Shown: positions 1 through 9,417, counted from the first letter of the stretch. The stretch: DNA of 64,000 nucleotides from Pandoraea fibrosis (GCF_000807775.2 NZ_CP047385.1:4898001-4962000); one strand, 5' to 3'. The notes: generated from the sequence alone by a model not told the origin. Translations and numbers: made by a program.

Positions 1-459
1 GATCTTGACCCACTTGCCCTTCTCGAGCGCCTTGTAGTTCTCGAAGAAGTGCTTGATCTGATCCTTCAGGTAGCCCGGCACGTCGTCGATCGACTTCATG
101 TGCGCCGTCATCGGGCAGATCTTGTCGACCGGCACGACCACCAGCTTGGCGTCCACGCCCGACTCGTCGGTCATGTTGAGCATGCCCAGTGCGCGGCAGC
201 GAACGACCGAACCAGCCAGCAGCGGGAAAGGCGTCACGACCAGCGCGTCGACGGGGTCGCCGTCGCCAGCCAGCGTTTGCGGAATGAAGCCGTAGTTGGC
301 CGGGTAGCGCATGCCCGTGCCAATGAAACGGTCAACGACCAGCAGGCCCAGATCCTTGTCGGCCTCGTACTTCACCGGGTCGCTTTGCGCCGGGATCTCG
401 ATGATGACGTTGAAATCGTTGGGGATGTCCTTGCCGGCAGGCACGTGGTTGAAGCTCAT
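1..459 (-). CDS. ppa: Inorganic pyrophosphatase, 3' end outside window
   Basis: Soluble family I pyrophosphatase, which hydrolyses cytoplasmic PPi to two phosphates and so pulls biosynthetic reactions forward. The first 153 residues are visible and the last twenty or so lie beyond the left edge. The start ATG at 459 gives [11 protein letters not shown]. The family signature [11 protein letters not shown] supplies the metal-binding aspartates D66, D68 and D71, and the substrate-binding stretch [13 protein letters not shown] precedes it. The length so far fits the usual ~175-residue bacterial enzyme. It stands alone on the minus strand, ~100 bp downstream of the hydroxyacid dehydrogenase gene. 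Family assignment is secure. Confidence 0.96.
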   Translation of the reverse strand, partial: MSFNHVPAGKDIPNDFNVIIEIPAQSDPVKYEADKDLGLLVVDRFIGTGMRYPANYGFIPQTLAGDGDPVDALVVTPFPLLAGSVVRCRALGMLNMTDESGVDAKLVVVPVDKICPMTAHMKSIDDVPGYLKDQIKHFFENYKALEKGKWVKI

Positions 460-562
460 GATCGCATTCCTGTGTATGAAAAGGGGCATCGCCGCCGCAC
501 GGCGTGCACGCCCGCCAATCTGCCGGATGTCACGCCGCCCGACGGCAATCGGGCGCGGCACA

Positions 563-1747
563 TTATAGCGGGTTTGCCTGAATTGCCTGTATTGCCGGCA
601 GACGGGCCAGCCGCTGCGGCGTGAGTTCGTCCACCTGCCGGCAGCCCAGCAGTTGCATGGTCGTGCGCAACTCGCCAAGCAACAGCGCGAGCACTTCGGC
701 GGCCCCCTGCCCGCCACGGGCCGCCACGCCATACAGCGGTGCCCGGCCAAGCAGCACGCCCTTGGCGCCCAGCGCCACCGCTTTGGCCACATCCGCACCG
801 CGCCGCACACCGCCATCGACAAAGATGGCCATCGCGGGACCGGTCGCGCTCAGCGCCTCGACGATCGACGGCAAGACTTCGAGCGGCGCGAGCGTGCTGC
901 CCAATTGCCGCCCGCCGTGATTCGAGACGACGATGCCGTCGGCGCCATGCGCCTGCGCCAGCCGTGCGTCGTCCACCGTCTGAATGCCCTTGACGAGCAC
1001 TTCGCCCGGCCAGTGGCGACGCACCCAGGCCAGATCGTCCCAACCGAGCGACAGATCCATCTGACGGCTCAGCATTGCCGCATGACGCGCCAGATCCGCC
1101 CGTTCGCCCACGCTTTTGGCGATATTGCGCAGTTGCGGCGCACCGTGGGTCAGCATCTGCCAGCTCCAGTGCGGATGCCGTATGCAATCCGCCACCAGGC
1201 GCGGCGTGAAACGCAAGGGCAGCTTGAACCCGTTGCGCGTGTCGTGATCGCGTTTGCCATGCACCGGCGTGTCGACCGTGAGCAGCAACGTGCGAAAGCC
1301 CGCCTCACGCGCGCGGCGCATCATGCTCTCGGCAATGCGCCGGTCTTGCTGCACATAAAGCTGAAGCCACAACTCGCCCTCCGGCACGGCGGCACGCACA
1401 TCCTCAAGCAACGAGGTCGACGCTGTGGACAACACGAACGGCAGCCCGGCATCGGCCGCCGCGCGGGCGAGCAGTTCGTCCGCCCTCGGCCAAAACAAGC
1501 CATTGAGTCCGGTCGGACCGACCACCATCGGCGCGGCCGTCTCACGTCCCCAGAAGGTCGCCGCACTCGACATCTGCGACGTATCGGCAAGCACGCGCGG
1601 CGAAAAGCCCCACAGCCCGAAGGCCTCTCGATTACGTCGCAACGCATCGCCGTCTTCCGCCCCGCCTTCCAGATAATCGAATGCCAGCTTCGTCAAACGC
1701 CGCCGGGCTGCCCGGCGGTAATCCTCCACGCAGGAAAACGCGTGCAT
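563..1747 (-). CDS. FMN-dependent 2-hydroxyacid dehydrogenase/oxidase (mandelate/L-lactate dehydrogenase family)
   Basis: A 394-residue TIM-barrel flavoprotein that should oxidise an (S)-2-hydroxy acid to a 2-oxo acid. The ATG at 1747 is chosen because an AGGGGGAGC ribosome site lies just upstream. Visible motifs are LQLYVQQD (active-site Tyr131), VKGI (Lys253), VSNHGGRQL (catalytic His277, Arg280) and [10 protein letters not shown] (FMN phosphate loop, 311-320). The C-terminal [13 protein letters not shown] resembles (S)-mandelate dehydrogenase more than plain lactate dehydrogenase. The residue after HGGRQL is Gly where Asp is usual. It is divergent from the IclR gene, and the shared gap carries the 1850-1877 element. 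The substrate is unknown. The stereochemically opposite FAD enzyme at 7981-9417 suggests that both enantiomers of one acid are used. Confidence 0.9.
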   Translation of the reverse strand: MHAFSCVEDYRRAARRRLTKLAFDYLEGGAEDGDALRRNREAFGLWGFSPRVLADTSQMSSAATFWGRETAAPMVVGPTGLNGLFWPRADELLARAAADAGLPFVLSTASTSLLEDVRAAVPEGELWLQLYVQQDRRIAESMMRRAREAGFRTLLLTVDTPVHGKRDHDTRNGFKLPLRFTPRLVADCIRHPHWSWQMLTHGAPQLRNIAKSVGERADLARHAAMLSRQMDLSLGWDDLAWVRRHWPGEVLVKGIQTVDDARLAQAHGADGIVVSNHGGRQLGSTLAPLEVLPSIVEALSATGPAMAIFVDGGVRRGADVAKAVALGAKGVLLGRAPLYGVAARGGQGAAEVLALLLGELRTTMQLLGCRQVDELTPQRLARLPAIQAIQANPL

Positions 1748-1849
1748 TGCTCCCCCTGTCCTCATGTCCGCTCGTGGGCATCGCCACGAGGCCTTGATCC
1801 GTGCCGCCTGCCTGGCCATCCGGCGAAGTTCGCTAGTTGGGCACAAACA

Positions 1850-1877
1850 ATTGCATTACAATCACAATCATTACAAT
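1850..1877. promoter_or_regulatory. Putative operator: ATTGCATT-N12-ATTACAAT
   Basis: AT-rich island in a GC-rich divergent intergenic region, 22-49 bp upstream of the chosen iclR start. Two 8-bp boxes, each one base away from the palindrome ATTGCAAT, are separated by 12 bp (20 bp centre to centre). The same architecture with two perfect boxes occurs at 9556-9583 in the other divergent promoter of this cluster. Being a binding site for the adjacent IclR protein is inference. Confidence 0.5.
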
Positions 1878-1898
1878 TCGAACACTTACGCACACTCC

Positions 1899-2756
1899 AT
1901 GCCGCGCTTGCCTGCCCGGTCGTCCCGTCCCTCCGACGACGCGTCTGCCCAATCCGCCAGCGAAGCGACACCGCTTGCGCCGCGCTCCTCGCTCTTCGTC
2001 GGCTCGACGGAAAAGACGTTTCAGGTGCTGCACGCCTTCGACGGCCCCGCGCGTTACATGACGCTCAGCGACATCGCCAGAGCGGCCGAACTCGATCGCA
2101 GCGCCACGCAACGGGTGGTGCACACGCTCGAAACGCTCGGTTATCTCTACCGGGTGCCCGAGACGCGCACTTACGGGCTGACCACCAAGGTGCTTCAGTT
2201 CTCGTACAACTACATTCGGGCAAACGAACTGGTCGACAAAGCCTCGCCGTATCTGCTCGACATCAGCCGCCGCGTGGGCGAGACCACCAACCTGCAGGAA
2301 CTGGACGGCCACGAGATCGTCTTCGTCGCCCGGTTCCCCGGCCAGCATCTGGTAAACATCGATATCGTGGTCGGCGCGCGTCTGCCCGCGATGTTCACGG
2401 CGTCGGGCATCGCCATCCTGTCCCGACTGCCCGAGGCGCGCCAGAACGAGATCCTCGCCAATACACCGCTTGAGCCGATGACACCGTACACCCTCACCGA
2501 CAAGAAGAAGCTGCTTGAGCGGATTCGGTTCACTGCGCGGCAGGGGTTCGCCATCGTTGAGAACGAAACGGTGATGGGCGACATTTCAGTCGCCGCACCG
2601 ATCACCGATCACGACGGCCATGCCGTCGCGGCCATCAACATCTCGGTGCCGACGTCACGCTGGACACGTCAGCGTGCAGAAGCCGAACTCGCCCAGCACA
2701 TTCAGGTCGCCGCGACGTCGATCTCGAAGTCGCGGCTCTCGACGTTCCGCCGCTAA
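1899..2756 (+). CDS. IclR-family transcriptional regulator
   Basis: A 285-residue regulator with an N-terminal winged helix-turn-helix (about residues 36-95, beginning STEKTFQVLHAF and including LSDIARAAELDRSATQRVV). A C-terminal IclR effector-binding domain follows (about 110-275), ending near AINISVPTSRWT. The frame is open upstream to 1764, but the ATG at 1899 places the start just after the AT-rich element and gives the normal family length. The ~35 residues before the HTH are low-complexity and Ser/Ala rich. It is divergent from the FMN dehydrogenase and convergent with the DapA-family gene. IclR proteins typically bind a catabolic intermediate and control the flanking operons. The likely sites are 1850-1877 and 9556-9583. 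Confidence 0.92.
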   Translation: MPRLPARSSRPSDDASAQSASEATPLAPRSSLFVGSTEKTFQVLHAFDGPARYMTLSDIARAAELDRSATQRVVHTLETLGYLYRVPETRTYGLTTKVLQFSYNYIRANELVDKASPYLLDISRRVGETTNLQELDGHEIVFVARFPGQHLVNIDIVVGARLPAMFTASGIAILSRLPEARQNEILANTPLEPMTPYTLTDKKKLLERIRFTARQGFAIVENETVMGDISVAAPITDHDGHAVAAINISVPTSRWTRQRAEAELAQHIQVAATSISKSRLSTFRR

Positions 2757-2765
2757 GCAAACTCA

Positions 2766-2795
2766 GGGGACGGACGGGACTATCCCCTCGTCCCC
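2766..2795. terminator. Hairpin between convergent genes
   Basis: GGGGACG (2766-2772) pairs with CGTCCCC (2789-2795), with an inner GGGA-CTA-TCCC stem. It lies in the 56-bp gap between the convergent iclR and dapA-like genes. There is no clear T run, so its role as a terminator is inferred from position. Confidence 0.4.
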
Positions 2796-2812
2796 CTCAA
2801 TGCCCTGACGTC

Positions 2813-3724
2813 TCAGCGCCCTTCAAAAATCGCCAGTTGCCGGGTCAGTTCCTCGCGCAGTTGCGCCGACAGCGCCGGCGCGGGCGGCACCAGCGGCGCG
2901 AGCATCGCGGGCGCCGTCACGCCGATCAGATCCATCACCGACTTCATCGGCCCCGGATTCGTCTCGGCGAACGCCAGATTCATCAACGGAATGAGCGAGC
3001 GATGCAGTTCGAGCGCCTCGGCCGTCTTGCCCGCCGAGGCGAGCGCGAAAATACGTTGCCACGCCGTGGGCAGCAGCGACGCCGTCACCACGATGCCACC
3101 GCGTGCGCCTGCGGCCACATGCAGCGGGAACAGCGTGTCTTCGCCGCTCAGCACCGCGAACGATTCGTCGACGCCCGCCACCGTGCGCAGGAAATGCCAC
3201 ATATCGGTGTTGCAGGCCTTCATGCCGATGATGTTCTCGTGGCGCGACAGCTCGTGCAGCACTTCCGGCGCAATGGCGATGCGCGTGCGGTACGGAATCT
3301 CGTAGATCAGGATCGGCAGCGGCGACTCGTCGGCATAGCGCAGGAAGTAGTCGCGGATACCGGCTTGCGTCGGGTTGGTGTAGTACGGCGTGAGCACGAG
3401 CAGCCCGTCGGCGCCGGCCGCAGCGAAGTCGCGCCCGGCGTCGATGGCGTCGTGATAGCCCGGGTCGAGCACGCCCGCGATCACCGGCACGTCGCGGCCA
3501 TGCGCCGCCACTTCCTGCGCCGCGAGTTCGGCCATGCGCACGCGCTCGGCGCGCGAGAGCGCACCGTACTCGCCCGTGCCGCCCAGCGGCACCACGCCGT
3601 CGATGCCCTGCCCCAGCAGGTAGCGCATCAGCGCACGTGCGGCGTCGGTATGGATCGTGTCGTCGGCATTCACCGGCGTAGGAATCGCCGGCAGAATGCC
3701 CTTGAGTTGTGCAGAGCGAAGCAT
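2813..3724 (-). CDS. DapA/N-acetylneuraminate lyase superfamily aldolase or dehydratase
   Basis: A 303-residue class I (Schiff-base) lyase of the dihydrodipicolinate synthase family. Lys169 in IIGMKAC is the expected Schiff-base lysine and Tyr141 in LIYEIP the proton relay. The substrate carboxylate loop reads GGTGE (48-52) where DapA has GTTGE. It is the last gene of a minus-strand run, 47 bp after the ABC permease, so it probably acts on the imported compound or a product of it. In such settings relatives cleave 2-keto-3-deoxy acids or dehydrate/deaminate them, often feeding an aldehyde dehydrogenase such as the one at 9686. It is unlikely to be the housekeeping lysine-pathway DapA. The exact reaction cannot be read from sequence. 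Confidence 0.85.
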   Translation of the reverse strand: MLRSAQLKGILPAIPTPVNADDTIHTDAARALMRYLLGQGIDGVVPLGGTGEYGALSRAERVRMAELAAQEVAAHGRDVPVIAGVLDPGYHDAIDAGRDFAAAGADGLLVLTPYYTNPTQAGIRDYFLRYADESPLPILIYEIPYRTRIAIAPEVLHELSRHENIIGMKACNTDMWHFLRTVAGVDESFAVLSGEDTLFPLHVAAGARGGIVVTASLLPTAWQRIFALASAGKTAEALELHRSLIPLMNLAFAETNPGPMKSVMDLIGVTAPAMLAPLVPPAPALSAQLREELTRQLAIFEGR

Positions 3725-3771
3725 GAGTTAAACGTCCGTGAATCGTAAGTTCGGAGAAGTCGAATACCGCA

Positions 3772-5574
3772 TCAGGTCGCGAGGCTGCGCCGGCGCAAAC
3801 GCTCGGCCACCCAGATCAGTGCGGCGATGAAAAGGAACAGGCACGTGGAGACCGCCGCAATCACCGGTGAGATCTGCATCGTCAACTCGTCCCAGAATTG
3901 CTTGGGCAACGTGGTCGAGAGACCGCCCGACGTGAACAGCGCAATCGTGAGTTCGTCGAACGACGTGGCGAACGCGAACAGGAACGACGACAACAGGCCC
4001 GCACCGAGAATCGGGAACGTCACGCGGCGCAGCGTGGCCCACGGACGGGCGCCCAGGCTATAAGCCGCCAGATCGAGACGCGTGTCGTAGTTGCGCAGCA
4101 CCGCCATCATCGTGATGACGACATACGGCACGGCCACCACCGTATGCGCAATGGTCAGCCCCACGTTCGAGCCCACCAGACCGATCTTGGCGAAGAAATA
4201 GAACACGCCGACGGCCAGAATCATGCGCGGCACCACGATCGGCGCGAGCACGAAGGCGAGCATCGCCGACTTGCCGCGCATGCCGCCGCGCACCAGCAGG
4301 AACGCCGCAGGCGTGCCGATCAGCATCGACAGCAGCCCCGCACCGATACCCACCAGCATCGAGCGCGTGATCGCCTGCATCCACAGCGGCGAATCCCACA
4401 CCTGCTGATACCACTGCAGCGAGAAGCCCTTCGGCGGCCATGCCAGTGCCGAGGCCGAATCGAACGACACCGGAATCATCAGCAGCGCCGGCGCGGCGAG
4501 AAACACCACCAGCAAAAAGACAATCGCGCGCAGCACGAATCCGTCACCCTGCTCGCCCTTGTAACGCGGCATCGCGCGCAGCAGCACATCCGTGGCGCTG
4601 CCCAACGCGCCGAGCACCTTCTCGCCCAGCGTGCGACTCCAACCGCCGCGACGCTTGCCCGCTTTGACATCGCCGGCGCCGCCAGCCATCGTCGACAGCC
4701 CGACCATGCGGTCGTAGACCAGAAACACCACGAGCACCACGGCCAGCAGCAACACCGAAATCGCCCCGGCAAAGCCCCAGTTCAACGCCTGCATCACCTG
4801 ATCGATGATGAGCTGCGTGATCATGGTTTCATGACGTCCGCCCAGCAGCGTCGGCGTGATGAAGAAGCCGATCGACGTGACGAACACCATCAGCGCACCG
4901 GCCGCCACCCCCGGCAGCGAGAGCGGGAAATACACGCGCCAGAACACCGTGCCGGGACGCGCCCCCAGTGTCGATGCCGCACTCGGCAGACGGCGATCGA
5001 TGTTCTCCATGACGGAGAGCATCGTCAGCACCGCCAGCGGCATGAGCGCATGCACCATGCCGAGAATCACGGCGGGGAAGCTGTACAGCAGCGAGAGCGG
5101 CGCGTCGATCAGACCCAGATCGAGCAACGTGCGGTTGACGACACCGTTACGACCGAGCAGCACTACCCACGCGAACGTGCGCACCAGGAAGCTGGTCCAG
5201 AACGAGACCAGCAGCCAGAAGAGCAGCCGCTGCTTGCGCGCGCCGGTAAGCGTCGAGAGCCGGTAGGCAATCGGATAGCCCGTGAGCACCGCGAAGAAGG
5301 TCGTGTAGAGCGAGACCTTGAGCGTGATGAGCAATACCTCGACATACACCGACGAGGCGAACAGACGCTGATATTCGGCGAGCGTGAAGCCGCTCTCGCC
5401 ACGAATGCTCAGCAAGAGCAACTGGCCGACCGGATAGATCAGCATGACCGTCAGCAAAATGACGATCGGCGCCGCCATGAGCATCGGGCGCAGGCGTGCG
5501 CGCCAACGCGAGCGGCGCGGCGCCGGCTGGACGGGACTGGACGACGAAGGACGAACCACGGCGGATGCACTCAT
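3772..5574 (-). CDS. ABC transporter permease, both membrane domains fused (PotB-PotC type)
   Basis: A single 600-residue protein carries two complete inner-membrane permease domains, where the polyamine/Fe-type importers normally use two ~280-residue proteins. The N-terminal half (about 30-290) has a PotB-like six-helix fold with the coupling-loop sequence ASTLGARPGTVFWRVYFPL. A charged linker of roughly 50 residues follows (KAGKRRGGWSRTLGEK region). The C-terminal half (about 345-595) is PotC-like with coupling loop AAYSLGARPWATLRRVTFP. The stop of the ATPase gene is 3 bp upstream of this start, so the two are translationally close. It should pair with the ATPase (5578-6699) and binding protein (6745-7875). 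Confidence 0.92.
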   Translation of the reverse strand: MSASAVVRPSSSSPVQPAPRRSRWRARLRPMLMAAPIVILLTVMLIYPVGQLLLLSIRGESGFTLAEYQRLFASSVYVEVLLITLKVSLYTTFFAVLTGYPIAYRLSTLTGARKQRLLFWLLVSFWTSFLVRTFAWVVLLGRNGVVNRTLLDLGLIDAPLSLLYSFPAVILGMVHALMPLAVLTMLSVMENIDRRLPSAASTLGARPGTVFWRVYFPLSLPGVAAGALMVFVTSIGFFITPTLLGGRHETMITQLIIDQVMQALNWGFAGAISVLLLAVVLVVFLVYDRMVGLSTMAGGAGDVKAGKRRGGWSRTLGEKVLGALGSATDVLLRAMPRYKGEQGDGFVLRAIVFLLVVFLAAPALLMIPVSFDSASALAWPPKGFSLQWYQQVWDSPLWMQAITRSMLVGIGAGLLSMLIGTPAAFLLVRGGMRGKSAMLAFVLAPIVVPRMILAVGVFYFFAKIGLVGSNVGLTIAHTVVAVPYVVITMMAVLRNYDTRLDLAAYSLGARPWATLRRVTFPILGAGLLSSFLFAFATSFDELTIALFTSGGLSTTLPKQFWDELTMQISPVIAAVSTCLFLFIAALIWVAERLRRRSLAT

Positions 5575-5577
5575 CGC

Positions 5578-6699
5578 TTACCCCGCGATCGCAACGGCGT
5601 CGTCGGCATGCCACGCGAGACCCAGCGTCTGCCCGATCTCGAAACGGTTGCCCTGACGATGCGTCGGGAATGCCGCCACGAGCGACTTGCCCGGCTCGCC
5701 CGCGTTGCCGCCGGTGACATCCGATTGCAGATACAGCTTCGTCATGCCCCCTGTAACCATGATGTCGGTGAGCTTCGCCGAGATCGTCGACACACCGTCG
5801 CCCCGACTCTGGCCGTCGTGGACATGCAGATTCTGCGGACGCAGCATCAACTTGACCGGACGACCCTGCTCGACCTGCGGGTCGTAGACCATCGCACCGG
5901 CGCCGTTCGATCCCTGCACGCCCGGCATCGCCACGCGCACCTGATCGCCCGCGCGCTCTAGCACGGTGGCATCGAGCAGGTTGGACTCGCCGAGGAAGTC
6001 GGCAACGAACACGCTCTTCGGACGGAAATACAGGTCGTCGGGCGTGCCTAGTTGCGCGATTTCACCAGCGTTCATCAGGCAGATGCGATCGGACATCGTC
6101 ATCGCCTCTTCCTGATCGTGCGTCACGTACACGATGGTGGTGCCAAGCTCGCGGTGAATGCGCTTGATCTCGAGCTGCATGTGATCGCGCAGCTTCTTGT
6201 CGAGCGCGCCCAGCGGCTCGTCCATCAGAATGATCGACGGCCGGTAGACCATGCAGCGCGCCAGTGCAATGCGCTGCTGCTGACCGCCCGAAAGCTCGCG
6301 CGGATAGCGCTCTGCCACATGCGGCAGATGCACCATTTCCAGCGCGTTCATGACCATCTTGCGAGCCGTCTGCGCGTCGGTGCGGCGCATCTGCAACGGG
6401 AATGCAATGTTCTCCGCCACGGTCATGTGCGGAAACAGCGCGTAGTTCTGGAACACCATACCGATGTCGCGCTCGTAGGGCGCGCCGTAGGTGACATCGG
6501 TCCCGTTGATGCGGATAGCGCCCGCATCGGGCTGCGACAGACCGGCGATGAGCGAGAGCAACGTGGTCTTGCCCGAGCCGCTCGGGCCCAGCAAGGTCAG
6601 GAATTCGCCCTGGGCGACATCGAGGTCGGTCGGTGCAAGCGCGACGAAATCGCCGTAACGCTTGGACAGGCCCGAGACTTGGAGATTGGCAACGGTCAT
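5578..6699 (-). CDS. ABC transporter ATP-binding protein (PotA/FbpC-like)
   Basis: A 373-residue ATPase energising the importer encoded on either side. Walker A is GPSGSGKTT (38-46), the Q-loop lies at VFQNYALFPH, the signature LSGGQ at 136-140, Walker B is LMDEP (to 162) and the H-loop VTHDQEEAMT. A C-terminal TOBE-type regulatory domain follows, ending near FEIGQTLGLAWHADDAVAI. The frame is open to 6729, but the ATG at 6699 matches where family proteins begin (MTVANLQVSGLSKRYG). It lies between the binding protein and the fused permease. Substrate class (polyamine-like, carboxylate or sugar acid) cannot be fixed from this subunit. Confidence 0.93.
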   Translation of the reverse strand: MTVANLQVSGLSKRYGDFVALAPTDLDVAQGEFLTLLGPSGSGKTTLLSLIAGLSQPDAGAIRINGTDVTYGAPYERDIGMVFQNYALFPHMTVAENIAFPLQMRRTDAQTARKMVMNALEMVHLPHVAERYPRELSGGQQQRIALARCMVYRPSIILMDEPLGALDKKLRDHMQLEIKRIHRELGTTIVYVTHDQEEAMTMSDRICLMNAGEIAQLGTPDDLYFRPKSVFVADFLGESNLLDATVLERAGDQVRVAMPGVQGSNGAGAMVYDPQVEQGRPVKLMLRPQNLHVHDGQSRGDGVSTISAKLTDIMVTGGMTKLYLQSDVTGGNAGEPGKSLVAAFPTHRQGNRFEIGQTLGLAWHADDAVAIAG

Positions 6700-6744
6700 G
6701 AGATCAGCACCCCAAAAAACGTGAAACAAAACGGCAGGTGAGGA

Positions 6745-7875
6745 TCAGGTCAGGATCCAGCGGTTGAAGCGTTCGAGCGCCACGCTCTGGTTCTGCTGCC
6801 AGAACTGGGCATTGATCTGCACGCCGCTCTTGATGTTCTCGGGGAACGTCGGGCAATGCTTCGCCACGTCGGGCTTCACATAGTTGAACGCTTCGGGTTG
6901 TGTCATGCCGGCCGGGAAATACTTGACCAGTTCGGCCTGGCGCTTCGGATCGCTCGCAAACTTGATGAACTCGCGGCATGCCGCCGCGTTCGGGGTGCCC
7001 TTGAGGATCGACCAGTTGTCGCAACCCCAGATGTTCTGGTTCCACACGATCTCGACCGGCACGCCGTTGGCCTGTGCCGACTGCGCACGCGAGGCCCACG
7101 TCGCGACCATGTCCACTTCGCCCGAGCCGAGCATTTGTTCGACCTGTGCGCCGGTGGTCCACCACACCGCCACTTGCTTGGCGATCTTGTCCAGACTCTT
7201 GAATGCGCGGTCGAAGTCGCACGGGTACACCGACCCCGGTGCCACGCCATCGGCCATCAGCGCTTCTTCGATGGTGTCGAACGGATACTTGCGGATCGAA
7301 CGGCGGCCCGGGAAGTCCTTCACGTTCCACAGATCGGCCCACGACGTCGGGGCCTTGCGGCCCTTGAAAGCGTCGGTGCGATAGGCGAGCACGGTCGAGT
7401 AGACGTTGGTGCCCACGCCGAACGGCGACATGTACTGCTTCGGGATCTTGGCGATGGTCGGGTCCGACTCCAGGCCGTGGCGCTCCAGATACTCCTTGCC
7501 GCCCGAGGTCAGCAGCAGAATCGCTGGCTGGCTGATCTTGGCCATGTCCCACGTATAGCTGCCCGCCTCGACCATGCTCTTGATCTGCGCGGTCGGCTCT
7601 GCGTTGGCCTGCACGCCGACGACTTCGATGCCCGTCGCCTTGGCGAATGGCTTGTAGTACACGGCGTCATACGCCTTGGTGTAAATACCGCCGTCGTCGC
7701 GCACAACGATGCGTTTGGTGGCCGCGCGCGAGGGCGTCCACACGAACGGGAATGCCACGGCGGCCGCACCGACGAGTGCGGTCTTCATGGCCGTGCGACG
7801 GCCCGGTTGCGCGAGCGACGCTGCGTGGTTGTCGTTGATGTCGAGCGGGCTTGCGGAGGTCTTGCGTTTCATCAT
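6745..7875 (-). CDS. ABC transporter periplasmic substrate-binding protein (PotD/PotF class)
   Basis: A 376-residue extracytoplasmic solute receptor. Its N-terminus has a long n-region, then GRRTAMKTALVGAAAVAFPF, which looks like a twin-arginine (Tat) signal with cleavage near residue 50. The mature part begins KRIVVRDDGGIYTKAYDAVYYKPF, the usual opening of PotD-like class II binding proteins. Two adjacent ATGs exist (7875 and 7872). The GGAG site lies only 3 bp from the first, so the second may be used. It is followed by the ATPase and permease genes. The ligand is unknown, and cluster context suggests the 2-hydroxy or 2-oxo acid degraded by the neighbouring enzymes. Confidence 0.9.
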   Translation of the reverse strand: MMKRKTSASPLDINDNHAASLAQPGRRTAMKTALVGAAAVAFPFVWTPSRAATKRIVVRDDGGIYTKAYDAVYYKPFAKATGIEVVGVQANAEPTAQIKSMVEAGSYTWDMAKISQPAILLLTSGGKEYLERHGLESDPTIAKIPKQYMSPFGVGTNVYSTVLAYRTDAFKGRKAPTSWADLWNVKDFPGRRSIRKYPFDTIEEALMADGVAPGSVYPCDFDRAFKSLDKIAKQVAVWWTTGAQVEQMLGSGEVDMVATWASRAQSAQANGVPVEIVWNQNIWGCDNWSILKGTPNAAACREFIKFASDPKRQAELVKYFPAGMTQPEAFNYVKPDVAKHCPTFPENIKSGVQINAQFWQQNQSVALERFNRWILT

Positions 7876-7980
7876 GGTCTCCGGTCTTGACTGGGAGGGT
7901 GGGCGCGGCGACGGAGCGCAGCTTCGGCACAGCCGCCGCGCGCGCAGTTATGGCAAAACAAACAGCAACACTGAAATGAC

Positions 7981-9417
7981 TCAGGGAACGAGGCGTCCCG
8001 GATTGAGCAATTGGTTCGGGTCGAGCGCGGCCTTCACGGTGCGCATGAGCGCGAGTTCGGCCGGCGACTTGTAGCGCTGCATGAGCGGCAATCCCGTCTG
8101 CCCCACCCCATGCTCGGCGCTGAACGTGCCGGCCAGACGTGCGGCAACGTCGTTCACGCAGGCACGCATCGTGTCGCCCATCGACGCACTGTCGGGCAGC
8201 GCCGCCCATGCGGCAAACGAGAACATCGGGATGAAGTGCACGTTGCCGTCACCCATATGGCCGACGATGGCAATGTCGAGGCCCGGCACGACGGCATGCA
8301 CGGCACGCGTAGCCGCAGCGATGAACTCGGGCACGCTGGACACCGGCACGGCGCAATCGGTCGTGAGGCCGATCGCGGCCTTCTTGTTCGCTTCGCTCAC
8401 GCTGTGGCGCCCTTCCCAGAGATCGGCGCGCTGCGTTTCGTTTGCCGCGATGACGGCGTCTGCAACCAGTCCTTGTTCGATGGCTTCGCCCAGCGTTTGC
8501 GTGAGCACCGCTTCGAGCCCTTCGGCATCGCGCGTGTCGGCCAACTCCACCAGCACATGCCAGTCATGCGCTCCGGTGAGCGGATTCCGGCGATTCGGCA
8601 CGTTGGCCAGCACCGTGTCGAGCTGGTAACGATTCATGATTTCGAAGGCCGACAGACGTGAGCCGCAGGCGTTCTGGAACATGCCGAGAATCTGGCCGGC
8701 AGCCGCCGGATCGCGCGGCGCAAACCACGCGAGCGCATGCGCGGTGGGCAACGGATGCAGCTTGAGCGCCGCCGCCGTGATGATGCCCAGCGTGCCTTCC
8801 GCCCCGATGAAGAGATGTTTGAGGTCGATGCCCGTGTTGTCCTTGCGCAGCGCGCGCAGGCCATCCCATACGGTGCCGTCGGCCAGCACGACTTCAAGGC
8901 CCAGCACGTTCTCGCGCGTATTGCCGTAGCGCAACACGCTGGTGCCGCCGGCATTGGTCGAGAGCGTGCCGCCAATCTGGCACGACCCTTCCGCGCCGAG
9001 ACTCACCGGATACAGGCGGCCGACGTCGGCCGCCGCATCCTGCACGGTTTTCAGAACGCACCCGGCTTCGACGATCATCGAGCCGTTTGCCGCATCGACC
9101 TGACGGATGTGGCGCATGCGCGCCAGATTCAGAACGACAGGCGCCGGACCGCCGGTCGGCGGCACCGCACCGCCGCACAGGCTGGTGTTACCGCCTTGCG
9201 GGAGCACCGACACCCCCGCCGCCGCGCACAGCCTGACCACGTCGCTGACCTGCGCGGTCGAGGACGGCAGCACGACACACAGCGCCTCGCCACGATAGCG
9301 ACCGCGCCAGTCTTCCGTATAGCCCGAGGTATCGGACGCGTCGCTGAGCACGGCGTCCACGCCGAGCACCTCTTGCAAGTGTTGGATCAGCGTCTCGCGC
9401 GTCACTGCATCGTTCAT
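7981..9417 (-). CDS. FAD-linked 2-hydroxyacid dehydrogenase (GlcD/D-lactate dehydrogenase type)
   Basis: A 478-residue protein with a PCMH FAD-binding domain. The FAD pyrophosphate region is LPQGGNTSLCGGA, followed by EGSCQIGGTLSTNAGG and GAEGTLGIITAAALKLHP. The C-terminal substrate/cap domain ends with SAEHGVGQTGLP and the typical KAALDPNQLLNPGRLVP. Enzymes of this type oxidise D-2-hydroxy acids (glycolate, D-lactate, D-2-hydroxyglutarate) and pass electrons to quinone or an electron-transfer flavoprotein. It is the first gene of the minus-strand run into the ABC importer, with a 105-bp gap to the binding protein. Its promoter region, 9418-9685, is shared with the aldehyde dehydrogenase and carries the bipartite element. 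Confidence 0.92.
   Translation of the reverse strand: MNDAVTRETLIQHLQEVLGVDAVLSDASDTSGYTEDWRGRYRGEALCVVLPSSTAQVSDVVRLCAAAGVSVLPQGGNTSLCGGAVPPTGGPAPVVLNLARMRHIRQVDAANGSMIVEAGCVLKTVQDAAADVGRLYPVSLGAEGSCQIGGTLSTNAGGTSVLRYGNTRENVLGLEVVLADGTVWDGLRALRKDNTGIDLKHLFIGAEGTLGIITAAALKLHPLPTAHALAWFAPRDPAAAGQILGMFQNACGSRLSAFEIMNRYQLDTVLANVPNRRNPLTGAHDWHVLVELADTRDAEGLEAVLTQTLGEAIEQGLVADAVIAANETQRADLWEGRHSVSEANKKAAIGLTTDCAVPVSSVPEFIAAATRAVHAVVPGLDIAIVGHMGDGNVHFIPMFSFAAWAALPDSASMGDTMRACVNDVAARLAGTFSAEHGVGQTGLPLMQRYKSPAELALMRTVKAALDPNQLLNPGRLVP

Noticed and set aside
653..2473. Long plus-strand open frame (606 codons) opposite the FMN dehydrogenase and running into iclR
   Set aside because: Arg/His/Gln-rich translation typical of an antisense reading of GC-rich genes; both real genes have family motifs in other frames.
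3898..5961. 687-codon plus-strand frame opposite the ABC permease
   Set aside because: Low-complexity Arg/Glu/His translation, no ribosome site, lies antisense to a well-supported permease.
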